A DNA stretch of 53,645 nucleotides from Ferruginibacter sp. (GTDB taxonomy: Bacteria > Bacteroidota > Bacteroidia > Chitinophagales > Chitinophagaceae): the NCBI GenBank assembly GCA_030655145.1, contig JAURWD010000174.1, positions 1-53,645 on the forward strand, written 5' to 3'. The notes beneath the pieces are model-generated. The model made no database searches. It was not told the origin of the DNA and worked only from the letters and a program-made list of their open reading frames with translations. Below are positions 26,301 to 35,167 of this stretch, piece after piece (positions within the stretch are counted from its first letter, which is position 1; every line of letters starts with the position of its first letter). Both the position numbers and the translations under genes were made by a program.

Positions 26301-26804
26301 TTAGTCATAAACTTTGTTGCCCTTTCGCAACCACTTACCCCAAAAGGAGCTATAGGCATGTAGGTCATTTGTCGCAATGTTGTTTCGATAAACAGCTTGC
26401 CCTTCATTCACCCAACTAAAAATGCCGCCATATAAATTGCTGACAGATTGATATCCGGCCGCGACTAACTTTTCGGCGATCTTTTCACTCCGGTAACCGA
26501 CAGAGCAATACACGATGATCGGTTGGTCCTTAGCGATCGACTTGACTGAATTGAGATCAAAATTGTTATAGCCAATCCATTGTGCACCGCGGATCTGGCT
26601 CACTTCAAACTCTGCTTTTTCTCTTGCATCCAGGAAGATGCTGGAGCTGTCTTTTACGGCAGTCGCAACGTCGATCTCGTGTACGTCATGACGCAACAAA
26701 CCCTTCAGCATTATTTTGTAGGAGCGATCATTGGCTTTCTGGCTACAGGCAGCAAGGATTGCAAGCCAGGTCGTTAGCATTATTGGTAGCAACCGCTTCT
26801 TCAT
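26301..26804 (-). CDS. Rhodanese-like lipoprotein
   Basis: A 167-aa lipoprotein (lipobox ILAAC, Cys20) with one rhodanese domain at about 40-150. The active-site loop CSVGYRS has Cys100 in place, preceded by PIIVY; FLDAREKAEFEVSQIRGAQ is the N-terminal signature. Active single-domain rhodaneses transfer sulfane sulfur, and periplasmic ones may handle sulfur or thiols. Its start overlaps the end of the GT2 gene by 4 bases (ATGA), so the two are translationally coupled. Confidence 0.88.
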   Translation of the reverse strand: MKKRLLPIMLTTWLAILAACSQKANDRSYKIMLKGLLRHDVHEIDVATAVKDSSSIFLDAREKAEFEVSQIRGAQWIGYNNFDLNSVKSIAKDQPIIVYCSVGYRSEKIAEKLVAAGYQSVSNLYGGIFSWVNEGQAVYRNNIATNDLHAYSSFWGKWLRKGNKVYD

Positions 26805-28342
26805 AGCATCGCTTTTTTGTTGGCGGTTTTTTCCGAGGATGGTGTTAAGTTACCTGCGTGCTGGAACAAAGTGTAGTACACGATGGCACCGAAACCAAAG
26901 GCAAGCAACACGTGGAAAACCACGAGCGAGTAATTGTGCAGGTAGAATGCCAGCAGTATTCCGCCGAGGAAATACAACACCAGGATGGCTTCAACGATGG
27001 TAAGTTTATTAATTGCTTGCCGGATGTAACTATTACCAGCCCAATGGTCGCTACCAGCGATCACATTGAATTTCGGGGTTCGGATGAAGGGCGTCTTTTT
27101 CCCAAAATATCCTTCGAGTACAGCGAGCGCATTGTGTAGGGAAAGTCCCATGGACATAGAAATGAACAAGGGAAAGTTGCGCAGGAACGAAAGCAACCCG
27201 CTCCATTTATCTTTATGCCGGATCATGACCGTTATAAAAAACATTCCGGCAAGTATCAAAAATCCGCCTGATAAAAGATCTGTTATTTTGAACCAGCCGC
27301 TGAAGGCCGGATTGGTTTCCCGGATCAACAAAACCGGGATGCTCAACACCGCGAAAAGGGCAACGCATACAAACATCCCGCTCGTCAACAGGTGCATCAC
27401 ACCATGCCATTTGGTTGCAAAGGGCAGGGGAGAAGACATCAACTCACGGAGATGCTTACGTGCCGTTTCCGCACCGCCTTTATTCCACCGGTATTGTTGC
27501 GTTTTCACGGCACTCATCACCGGCGGCAATTCAGAAGGAGCACCCACCTCCTCGAGGTATACAAACTGCCAGTTTTTAAACTGCGCCCTGTAGCTAAGGT
27601 CCAGGTCTTCGGTCAGTGTATCTGCCTCCCAGTTACCGGCATCTACAATGCACGACTTTCGCCAGATCCCCCCGGTGCCGTTGAAATTGATAAAACTCTT
27701 CCCGATGTTTCTGCCGACTTGCTCAATAGAAAAATGCGTATCAAGCGCAAAAGCCTGCACGCGGGTGATAAGCGAATAATTTTTGTTAAGCCAGGTCCAC
27801 CGCGTTTGTACCATTCCAACCCTTGGGTTGGTGAACTGGTGAATGCATTTCAGAAGGAAATCTTTTGCTGGAAGAAAATCCGCATCAAATATTGCAATGA
27901 ACTCACCCCTGGCAGTGGCAAGTCCTGCTTTTAATGCCCCTGCCTTGTAACCGGTTCGATTGATACGATGGATGTACTTAATGTTTACTACACTGGAGAG
28001 CTCCTGAATTTTTCGCTGCAGGATTGCTGTTGTTTCATCCGTGGAGTCATCGAGCACCTGGATCTCGAAACGATCGCGAGGATAATCAAGCTGGCTTACA
28101 CAATCGATGAGCCGTTCTCCAACATATTTTTCATTGTAGACAGGCAATTGCACGGTAACAAATGGAAGGGATTTAAATGCCTGGATCTTCCGGCGCTCAG
28201 CCCGGTACTTGTGGCCTAAAAAAATATAGCGGAAGAGCAGTTGTACCTGGGTAAGACTGAACACCAGGATGAACGCGAGGGACAGGCCATAAAGACCTAT
28301 CGCCGCAATTTTCAATATGTAAATAATACTATCCATCTTCAC
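26801..28342 (-). CDS. Cellulose-synthase-like processive glycosyltransferase
   Basis: A 513-aa membrane GT2 enzyme with one N-terminal helix (about 10-35), a catalytic domain (60-290) and four or five C-terminal helices. Key motifs are D98/D99 in VLDDST, DAD at 153-155, TED at 244-246 and QQYRW at 282-286, which together mark a processive beta-glycan or glucomannan-type synthase. It has no PilZ domain. It abuts the 4Fe-4S gene without a gap and overlaps the rhodanese gene. Confidence 0.9.
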   Translation of the reverse strand: MKMDSIIYILKIAAIGLYGLSLAFILVFSLTQVQLLFRYIFLGHKYRAERRKIQAFKSLPFVTVQLPVYNEKYVGERLIDCVSQLDYPRDRFEIQVLDDSTDETTAILQRKIQELSSVVNIKYIHRINRTGYKAGALKAGLATARGEFIAIFDADFLPAKDFLLKCIHQFTNPRVGMVQTRWTWLNKNYSLITRVQAFALDTHFSIEQVGRNIGKSFINFNGTGGIWRKSCIVDAGNWEADTLTEDLDLSYRAQFKNWQFVYLEEVGAPSELPPVMSAVKTQQYRWNKGGAETARKHLRELMSSPLPFATKWHGVMHLLTSGMFVCVALFAVLSIPVLLIRETNPAFSGWFKITDLLSGGFLILAGMFFITVMIRHKDKWSGLLSFLRNFPLFISMSMGLSLHNALAVLEGYFGKKTPFIRTPKFNVIAGSDHWAGNSYIRQAINKLTIVEAILVLYFLGGILLAFYLHNYSLVVFHVLLAFGFGAIVYYTLFQHAGNLTPSSEKTANKKAML

Positions 28343-29920
28343 CTAGTCAATCACTGAGATACCGTCTCTATTTATTTGGATCGGGTCTTGTTCAAACCTG
28401 GTTGAACGATCACCATTTTCTAATTTCAAAACACCCCTTGGACAAACCGCTGCACAAATACCGCAGCCAACACAACTGCTACGAACGATGTTCTCTCCCT
28501 TCTGGGCGTAAGCCCGAACATCAATACCCATTTCGCAATAGGTGGAACAATTACCGCACGATATGCATTGTCCCGCATTCGTAGTAATACGGAAACGCGA
28601 AAATAGTTTCTGCTGTAAACCTAAGATAGCGGCCATCGGGCAACCGAACCGACACCATACCCTGCTACCCATCAGTGGATAAAAGCCCACCCCGACAACA
28701 CCACTGAAAGCGGCCCCGATCAAAAATCCATACACCGAGCGCAACAGGTTGCTATCAATAAAGAAAATATTTGTCGCATTCATGGAGAAGTTCAACACCA
28801 TCGTTCCAACCACGATCACACCAAGCGAAACCATCGTATAGCGGGCATCCTTATCTAAACTTTTCCGTTTGAAGATCCAGATCGTTGCAATGATCGCAGA
28901 CAACAAGATCACCATGCCCCAGGTAAAAATTTCCCGGGTGATGAAGCCACTGTTAGCATCCGAAGAAAGAAAGGTATACAGCACAGCGATGGTCATCAAT
29001 ACTACAAACACGAGGACAAAATGAACACTCCATCTTTCAAATTTCCAGGCAGATAATTTTTTGCTTGATAGTTGCCGAAATGGATCCCCTGCAGTTTCGG
29101 CAAGACCGCCACAACCACAGACCCAGGAGCAGTACCAGCGTTTTCCGAAAAAATAAGTAAGTATCGGGCTGCCAATAAAGATCATCGCCAGGCCGAAGTA
29201 TAACATCCACTTTCCCAGGTTGCCGCCTTTAAGCATCGCCGTTAGATGCCAGTCCTCGAAAAAATAATAGTTCAGTGGCCACATGTTCTTTATATCCTTT
29301 GAGAAGTAGGGAACAGTTGGGTTTAATTTCGTTAAAATTTCAGGCAGTAAAAAAGCCAGCGCCAGTTGAAAAAACATCACCGATATCGTGCGGATCACCT
29401 GGTACTTGTTGTGCCGGTATTTTAAAATGAATTTATAACCGAACGCAAGGATGGCCAGCGTATACAGGGTACCGTAAACAAACCATTGAGTGGCGGCATG
29501 CCCGTTTAAAAAATAACTCAGGGGATCAAAGAAGCCAACCAGGCCCGTGTTGCCTGCTCCATCCTGGCCCAGACCGAGGTACCCGGGCAACCAATAAAGA
29601 AATACATAGAGCGCCGTAAGCACCACGCCGAGCGACCAGGCCCAAACGCCCCGGCCAGACATGCTTTTAAAGAACACACCATTGTTGTGAATGCCCGGAA
29701 GCGATTTGTAGGAAGCCCTTGAATAACCGATTACACCGACCAGGATAAGCGCAATTGAAGCCAGCAACCAGATCGCCTTATAGGGAAACTGCACATTTAC
29801 CAGCGCCAGGACTAAAATAAAAAGTCCTGTCAAACCAAGGGCGAGAAACAACTTCTGCGATCCGCTGAGTTCGTTTGCTTCCGGATTGGCCAGTGAAAGA
29901 TTTTGATAGTGTTCGCTCAT
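28343..29920 (-). CDS. Membrane 4Fe-4S protein (NapH/NosR/CcoG-like)
   Basis: A 525-aa protein with about nine membrane helices. Two Cys-rich membrane motifs are present, CSWVCGCGG and CRFGCP, and near the C-terminus two classical clusters, CISCGNCSTYC and CVGCGICAAVCPRG. This is the layout of NapH-type proteins, which carry electrons across the inner membrane to the periplasm. The first membrane motif is CxxxCxC rather than CxxxCP, a small departure. It overlaps the FAD reductase gene by 4 bases, suggesting that enzyme feeds it electrons. The periplasmic acceptor is not obvious; rhodanese or DUF547 proteins are candidates. Confidence 0.88.
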   Translation of the reverse strand: MSEHYQNLSLANPEANELSGSQKLFLALGLTGLFILVLALVNVQFPYKAIWLLASIALILVGVIGYSRASYKSLPGIHNNGVFFKSMSGRGVWAWSLGVVLTALYVFLYWLPGYLGLGQDGAGNTGLVGFFDPLSYFLNGHAATQWFVYGTLYTLAILAFGYKFILKYRHNKYQVIRTISVMFFQLALAFLLPEILTKLNPTVPYFSKDIKNMWPLNYYFFEDWHLTAMLKGGNLGKWMLYFGLAMIFIGSPILTYFFGKRWYCSWVCGCGGLAETAGDPFRQLSSKKLSAWKFERWSVHFVLVFVVLMTIAVLYTFLSSDANSGFITREIFTWGMVILLSAIIATIWIFKRKSLDKDARYTMVSLGVIVVGTMVLNFSMNATNIFFIDSNLLRSVYGFLIGAAFSGVVGVGFYPLMGSRVWCRFGCPMAAILGLQQKLFSRFRITTNAGQCISCGNCSTYCEMGIDVRAYAQKGENIVRSSCVGCGICAAVCPRGVLKLENGDRSTRFEQDPIQINRDGISVID

Positions 29921-31239
29921 ACTTGTTGTGCGTGAAGTTGATGCTTTGATTTAAACGCGGCCTGTATGACCGTCTCGTGCCGCTCGTAAAATTCCGGATC
30001 AAAATTCGCTTTTCTTAAGTACCGGATAACAGTGTCGATGGAGTGATCCTGGTCCAAAAAGGCATTAAAAAATTCTTGCCTCAAACGAATGCCCAGGCTG
30101 ACCACTCCTAAAAATTTGCGGGTGTTGCGGTGAAAAGAAAAGCGGAGCGATTTTTTTCCATCCGGATGTTGCCAAAAAAATTGTGCTTCATATTCTAGTG
30201 GTCTAGCAAAAACCCAACCATAGGTCTGGTATTCTATATCGAAGAACTTCGCGGAGTTGAACCAATGGCCGGGAGCATATTCGGACCGTTCGCCACACAG
30301 GGTATTTGCAAGCGTTTCACCCATGATCCGCCCGGTATACCAAACCGCTTCAACAGGTTTTCGCAGCCCGATGGCGCTGGTTTGTTCCGCGCAATCACCA
30401 ATTGCATAAATGTCTTTAATATTTGTTTCCAGGAATGTGTTCACCAGGACACCCTTACGGGCATGGATACCCGAATTTTCAATGACTCCGATGTTTGGTG
30501 ACACCCCAGTCGTTAAGCCCACCACCTGGCAATCGATGCGTTCGCCGGTATTGGTAACAACGGAGCTTACTCTTCCTGCTGCATCACCGGCTATGTCTGT
30601 AACGGTGGTGGCTAGCCGCAGGTCAATGCCATGCTCACGGATATGGCGGTTGATCAGGGCCGCTTCTTCAGGAGGTAGTATTGAACCCCAAAAACCGTTT
30701 TCCCTAACGATGAACGTTACACCAATTTTTCTGGAATGGAGCATCTCGGCTAACTCAATCCCGATGAGTCCTCCGCCAACGATCACCGCATGTTTGCAGC
30801 CGCCGGTCAATTCTTCCAGGTGCTCGAGGTCTTGTTTGCTGTACATACCCAGCACACCTTTGAGCTGCTCGCCGGTAACGCCGGTTTTATTAGGCTGTGA
30901 ACCGGTGGCGATCACCAGTTTATCATAGCTTATTGCCGTGCCATTTTGTAATTCAACTTTTTTGGCAGCCGGATCAATTTGTTTTACCCAGGCTTGTACC
31001 AGTTCGATCCGGTTTTTACGCCAGAAATTGTCTTCGTAGGGTTGAATGTGGTCGAATTTCATGTGCCCCATGTACACATACATCAGGGCTGTACGTGAGA
31101 AAAAGAATTCAGATTCGCCGGAGATGACGGTGATTCGTTTGGCTGATTTTTTCCGTACTTCCCGGGCACAGGTAATTCCGGCAATACCGTTACCGATGAT
31201 CACGATGTGTTCTGTTGCGCTATCTCTTTGCTTTGTCAA
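29917..31239 (-). CDS. FAD/NAD(P)-dependent oxidoreductase
   Basis: A 440-aa pyridine-nucleotide-disulfide-type reductase. The FAD motif IVIIGNGIAGITCA is at about 13-26, the NAD(P) motif AVIVGGGLIGIELAE is near 155, and the second FAD motif IYAIGDCAE is near 275. It resembles the reductase module of NirB and rubredoxin reductases and lacks an active-site disulfide. The C-terminal 130 residues extend beyond the core fold. The start overlaps nothing; the stop overlaps the 4Fe-4S gene start by 4 bases. It is a likely cytoplasmic electron donor to that membrane protein. Confidence 0.88.
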   Translation of the reverse strand: MTKQRDSATEHIVIIGNGIAGITCAREVRKKSAKRITVISGESEFFFSRTALMYVYMGHMKFDHIQPYEDNFWRKNRIELVQAWVKQIDPAAKKVELQNGTAISYDKLVIATGSQPNKTGVTGEQLKGVLGMYSKQDLEHLEELTGGCKHAVIVGGGLIGIELAEMLHSRKIGVTFIVRENGFWGSILPPEEAALINRHIREHGIDLRLATTVTDIAGDAAGRVSSVVTNTGERIDCQVVGLTTGVSPNIGVIENSGIHARKGVLVNTFLETNIKDIYAIGDCAEQTSAIGLRKPVEAVWYTGRIMGETLANTLCGERSEYAPGHWFNSAKFFDIEYQTYGWVFARPLEYEAQFFWQHPDGKKSLRFSFHRNTRKFLGVVSLGIRLRQEFFNAFLDQDHSIDTVIRYLRKANFDPEFYERHETVIQAAFKSKHQLHAQQV

Positions 31240-31274
31240 TTGTGTGCTGAATAAGTGATGTTGCCAGGATCAGT

Positions 31275-32027
31275 TTACCGATCATTTAAACTCCAGTCGT
31301 AGTCAAGGTAACTGATGTTTGTATTCGGATCAATTTTTATATTGATGAACTGGTTGATAAAATCAATTTTCGATTTCCCTTTACTGCTGAAGTCGCCGCT
31401 GAACCAATCAAAAATTTTGGACAATTTTGGGTTCGAGACAGCAGGTTTATTTTTAAACGGGTCCGCTAAAAAATTGCGCCCGGCAGCAGTCAATTGTTGA
31501 TCCAGGGTGCCTGCTTCGTAGGCCGAGTTCAACAGGCGCGGGCAGCTTTTAGAAGCGCAAACAATGGCAAAGTGAATACGCGGCTCATTCATTTTCCTCA
31601 GGCGCCGGTGTTCAATGTCATTCAGGCTCATTTTGTTTCCACCGATAGAAAAAAAGTTTTTATCCCATATCGTATTTACGAAGATCACCGACAAGCCGGG
31701 GTTGAGGTCTTTGATGCTTTTAACCGGGTAATTATCAACGATGAGCTTTACGGTAAAGGCATTGTAAGCATTGATCCAAAAGGCGAGTGACTCATTTTTT
31801 GTCCAGTTGCTGGCAGGTTGTTGGCGACTGAGGATGTCGAGGTATTCTTTCAACTTTGGAAGATCTGCCTTGAAGCCTTTATAATTAACCACACCTGTTG
31901 GACTGACATGCCGTTGCAACAGGGCGCTCCATTTTTCGTGTGTGGGAGCAATACCTGTTCCAGGTTCCGCGAAAGTGCAGCCACTAAGCAGGAACAAAAT
32001 ATTTAACAGTACAAGAAGCCTTTTCAT
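31275..32027 (-). CDS. DUF547 lipoprotein
   Basis: A 250-aa lipoprotein (lipobox LLSGC, Cys17). The DUF547 core has VSPTGVVNYKGF, LAFWINAYNAFTVKLIVDNYP, LNDIEHRRLRK and HFAIVCASKSCPRLL. The conserved Asn/Tyr/His/Cys pattern suggests an enzyme-like fold, but no activity is known to me. DUF547 genes commonly travel with TIGR04282/04283 in Bacteroidota (from memory). It lies 35 bases upstream of the FAD reductase gene. Confidence 0.88.
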   Translation of the reverse strand: MKRLLVLLNILFLLSGCTFAEPGTGIAPTHEKWSALLQRHVSPTGVVNYKGFKADLPKLKEYLDILSRQQPASNWTKNESLAFWINAYNAFTVKLIVDNYPVKSIKDLNPGLSVIFVNTIWDKNFFSIGGNKMSLNDIEHRRLRKMNEPRIHFAIVCASKSCPRLLNSAYEAGTLDQQLTAAGRNFLADPFKNKPAVSNPKLSKIFDWFSGDFSSKGKSKIDFINQFINIKIDPNTNISYLDYDWSLNDR

Positions 32028-32163
32028 GAGATGATATTTATGCCGGTGTCGTACCCGGGTTTATAATTTCCCGGCCTGGCCGGATTTCCAGTTATATACT
32101 TGAAAGGATCATTGCCAGTTTGCTGAATCATAAAAAACTTTCTCATTTAACCATCCTTTATCA

Positions 32164-32766
32164 TTAGCAGTTTAACCGGTTGATGAAGCTTGCCGGCAGG
32201 TCAGCTTCCTCGTCGATATCATTCAAACGCGGCAGCACTTCAACGGTCAGCCTGGCCTCCGAAATATCACGCATGGTGTCCGCATAAACCGTTGCTGTGC
32301 TCCATTCCTTATTTACAAACAGGTTCGAAATCAAACTGTTCATTCCAAGCAGGTAATAACCACCATCATTTGATGGGCCAATAACAACATCTTTTTCCTG
32401 TAAAGCCTGGAATGCGGATTCGACCAGGGGAGTTTCCAGCTCCAGGCAATCGCTTCCGATAATTACTAATTGATCATAGCCTGCGTCAAATAATTCTGCG
32501 AAGGCACTCAACATTTTTTCCCCAAGTGCTCCGGGCAGCTGTTGTCGCTTAAAGTAATGACTACTGGCCCATTCATCATCGGAACCTGGCTCACCTGAAT
32601 AATAAAGAAATTTATCACAGGTCAGCGGCTGGGTGATCTCCCGGGTATGTGTGAGCAGCCACTGGTACACCAGCAAGGTCTTCTCATCGCCCAGGGTTTT
32701 CGCCAGGCGGGTCTTAACTTCCCCCGCCACGGGGTTGCGAATAAAAATGATCAGGCCTCGCCGCAT
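32164..32766 (-). CDS. TIGR04282 family sugar/nucleotidyl transferase
   Basis: A 200-aa GT-A-fold protein (DUF2064): RGLIIFIRNPVAGEVKTRLA at the start with the nucleotide-binding Arg/Lys, then IIGSDCLEL with the metal Asp, and VIGPSNDGGYYLLG. It is the TIGR04282 partner of TIGR04283 (22392-23081), 9 kb away on the other strand. Family members are predicted nucleotidyl or glycosyl transferases and occur beside radical-SAM arsenosugar-type genes; selenosugar synthesis uses related enzymes. It is followed by a 136-bp spacer before DUF547. Confidence 0.88.
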   Translation of the reverse strand: MRRGLIIFIRNPVAGEVKTRLAKTLGDEKTLLVYQWLLTHTREITQPLTCDKFLYYSGEPGSDDEWASSHYFKRQQLPGALGEKMLSAFAELFDAGYDQLVIIGSDCLELETPLVESAFQALQEKDVVIGPSNDGGYYLLGMNSLISNLFVNKEWSTATVYADTMRDISEARLTVEVLPRLNDIDEEADLPASFINRLNC

Positions 32767-32793
32767 GAATAAAAATTTAAGTAAAAGACCTGG

Positions 32794-33186
32794 TCAGGAA
32801 AATACTTCCGCGGTGTACACACCGGAATTGTTTCTCAAAATCATTTCGCTGTAAAAACCGTAAGGTTGGGGAATCTCTTCAAGCACGTAAAATTTCTGGC
32901 AAGTCTGGGGCAGCCCTTCAAACATCAGGGTAAAACGGATGTAATCATTCTCCGTAAAATGAAAGGTCCACTCAGGCATGATGGAAATATTGAATGCTTT
33001 TACCAGCTTCGTCCGGGTACCATCATCACTAACCAGGAAGGTCGAAGGCCAGATTCGCACCCCGGCCGGTTCTGTTGTATAATACCTGCAATGAACAATG
33101 GTACATTGCTCAGGCTGCAAAGAAATAAGTTCTTTCACAGCCTCGTCGATCTGAACCTGCGGTTTGGCGATGGTGACACTGCTCAT
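32794..33186 (-). CDS. Conserved-looking protein of unknown function
   Basis: A 130-aa soluble protein rich in beta-strand patterns (CTIVHCRYYTTEPAGVRIWPSTFLV, EWTFHFTENDYIRFTLMF), with no signal peptide or membrane helix. I recognise no family. It lies 27 bases before the TIGR04282 gene and 53 bases after RmuC on the same strand, so it could belong to either unit. Confidence 0.65.
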   Translation of the reverse strand: MSSVTIAKPQVQIDEAVKELISLQPEQCTIVHCRYYTTEPAGVRIWPSTFLVSDDGTRTKLVKAFNISIMPEWTFHFTENDYIRFTLMFEGLPQTCQKFYVLEEIPQPYGFYSEMILRNNSGVYTAEVFS

Positions 33187-33239
33187 GTGGTTAAAAATCT
33201 TTCTGGTTCAATTCAAATTTACCAATTACCCCTATCATT

Positions 33240-34616
33240 CTATTCATCCAGTTGCTGCTCCACCAGGCGGTCAGGAAGCTGCTTGCCCGCATTGGCACCC
33301 ATTTTCTTCAGTTCTTCCACGCGGGTGATGATGTTTCCACGACCACTGCCCAATTGTTTAAAAGCATTGTCATAAGATTGCTGGGCATCCTGCAATTTTT
33401 TACCCACCAATTCCAGGTTGTCGACAAAGCCGGTAAACTTGTCGTACAGTGCGCCCGCTTTATCCGCGATCTCGATGGCATGCCTGTTCTGTTGTTCTAC
33501 TTTCCAAAGATCAGCAATGATCTTTAGGATGGCCAGCAGGTTTGTAGGACTTACCAGCATGATCCGTTTGTCGTAGGCATACTTCCATAGCTGCAGATCG
33601 CTTTTGACCGCCTCCAAAAAGGCTGGTTCAATCGGGATAAAGAGCAGCACGTAATCCAGCGCCTGGGCATACCGTGGGTAATTCTTGCGGCTGAGGCCAT
33701 CAATGTGCGTGCGCAGGGATTGAATGTGTTCTTTTAAAAATTGTTTTTGCTGCGCCGTGTCGTCGCAGGAAATGCACTGCTCCCAGGCTACCAGCGAAAC
33801 CTTTGAATCGATGATGATCTTGCGCTGATCGGGATAGATGATGGTGATGTCTGGCTGCAAGCCTTTTCCATTTTCATCGCGGATAATATTTCCCGCGCTG
33901 TCGCGGATAAATTCCTGCACCAGGTATTCGCGACCGTTAGTAAGGCCGCTAAAATTTAAAATACTTTCCAATATCATTTCACCCCAATTTCCTTGTTGTT
34001 TGTTATTGCCTTTAAGGGCCGTCGTTAAATTATTTGCTTCCTGGCTTACGAGCTGGCTCATTTCAATCAGGCGCTGTACTTCGCGGCCGAGGGTAAATCG
34101 TTCTTTGCTTTCCTTGTCATAGGTGTCATCCACTTTCTTTTTGAAATCCACCATTTCCAATTTCAAGGGATCGAGAATGGCTTTCATTTTTTCTTCATTT
34201 ACCTGGGTAAACCGAGCCGTCTTTTCTTCCATGATTCCCTGGGCCAGGTTGCGAAATTCAAAGCGAAAGCGCTCACTCATTTCCTCGAGGGCAATTTTTT
34301 CTGTGGCAAGTTTTTCTTCTGCGTGTTTCAATTGCTCCTGCAGGCTCACCATTCGCTTTTCAACCTGCTGGTGTGCTCGTTGTAATTCCGAGTAATCCTG
34401 GAATTCCTTTTCCAGGAATTTGTTGCTACCCTCGGCCGTGGTTGCACGTGCCAGCAGTTGATCCTTGTCTGCCTGTAACAAAACAAGTCGTTGCTGGTCC
34501 TGGTTTTGCCGCTCTGTTGAAGCACGTAACTGCTGCTCCAGGTTGAGTTTGAAGAAATACAAGACCAGCAAGCCGGTGATGAGCCCACCGATAAACAAAA
34601 GAAAATAGGTTATCAT
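33240..34616 (-). CDS. rmuC: DNA recombination protein RmuC
   Basis: A 458-aa protein with an N-terminal membrane helix (residues 1-24), a long coiled coil (25-150) and the RmuC nuclease-like domain. That domain has GNWGEMILESIL, PDITIIYPDQRKIIIDSKVSLVAWEQ and the C-terminal FIPIEPAF and NLLAILKIIADLW. RmuC limits inversions at short inverted repeats in E. coli; the PD-(D/E)xK-like D...DSK residues are present. The length is typical. Confidence 0.92.
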   Translation of the reverse strand: MITYFLLFIGGLITGLLVLYFFKLNLEQQLRASTERQNQDQQRLVLLQADKDQLLARATTAEGSNKFLEKEFQDYSELQRAHQQVEKRMVSLQEQLKHAEEKLATEKIALEEMSERFRFEFRNLAQGIMEEKTARFTQVNEEKMKAILDPLKLEMVDFKKKVDDTYDKESKERFTLGREVQRLIEMSQLVSQEANNLTTALKGNNKQQGNWGEMILESILNFSGLTNGREYLVQEFIRDSAGNIIRDENGKGLQPDITIIYPDQRKIIIDSKVSLVAWEQCISCDDTAQQKQFLKEHIQSLRTHIDGLSRKNYPRYAQALDYVLLFIPIEPAFLEAVKSDLQLWKYAYDKRIMLVSPTNLLAILKIIADLWKVEQQNRHAIEIADKAGALYDKFTGFVDNLELVGKKLQDAQQSYDNAFKQLGSGRGNIITRVEELKKMGANAGKQLPDRLVEQQLDE

Positions 34617-34750
34617 GCCACTTCGATTTATTGCAAGTTAATGGATAGACAAAACAACCTCGGGTGAAGTAATTATTTCCTCTTTTTGGGCAGCGGGCTA
34701 TACCTGACAAGAGATAGCGCAAGCAAGGCGCGGTCGTTTACTTAAAACCA

Positions 34751-34758
34751 TAAATTTG
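34751..34758 (+). promoter_or_regulatory. Possible -7 box for the cupin gene
   Basis: TAAATTTG matches TAnnTTTG 38 bases before the ATG at 34797. No clear -33 element was seen. Confidence 0.4.
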
Positions 34759-34796
34759 TATTCATTAAAAAACGATTGCTATCTAAAAATTTTATC

Positions 34797-35114
34797 ATGG
34801 ATCTGCCTCTGGAAAAAATTACAGTCAAAGAAATTACGAAAGGGTTCAAGGCCAAATACGTGCATACCGAAAACATGACCATGGCCTTTCTCGAAGTGAC
34901 GGCCGGGGCCTACATGCCGATTCACCAGCACATGCACGAACAAATCAGCCAGGTGTTGGAAGGAAGGTTTGAACTCACGGTGGACGGTGTGCGCAAAGTT
35001 TATGAGCCTGGTGTGGTGGTAACCATTCCCTCCAATATTCCACATGGTGGTCTCGCGTTGACGGATTGCAAATTGCTGGACGTGTTTTCTCCTCCCCGGG
35101 AGGATTATATGTAA
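34797..35114 (+). CDS. Small cupin protein
   Basis: A 105-aa single-domain cupin. Motif 1 is GAYMPIHQHMHEQISQVLEGRFEL, with His/His/Glu metal ligands, and motif 2 is PSNIPHGGLAL with a His. It has no other domain. Such proteins bind a metal and act on varied small molecules; this one is unassigned. The frame extends 7 codons upstream to 34776, but MDLPLEKITV is the better start. It precedes the SDR gene by 53 bases on the same strand. Confidence 0.88.
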   Translation: MDLPLEKITVKEITKGFKAKYVHTENMTMAFLEVTAGAYMPIHQHMHEQISQVLEGRFELTVDGVRKVYEPGVVVTIPSNIPHGGLALTDCKLLDVFSPPREDYM

Positions 35115-35167
35115 CATGATTCGGGTTTTGTGATCAGTCCACGCACATTTTCTCAACTAACTATAAT

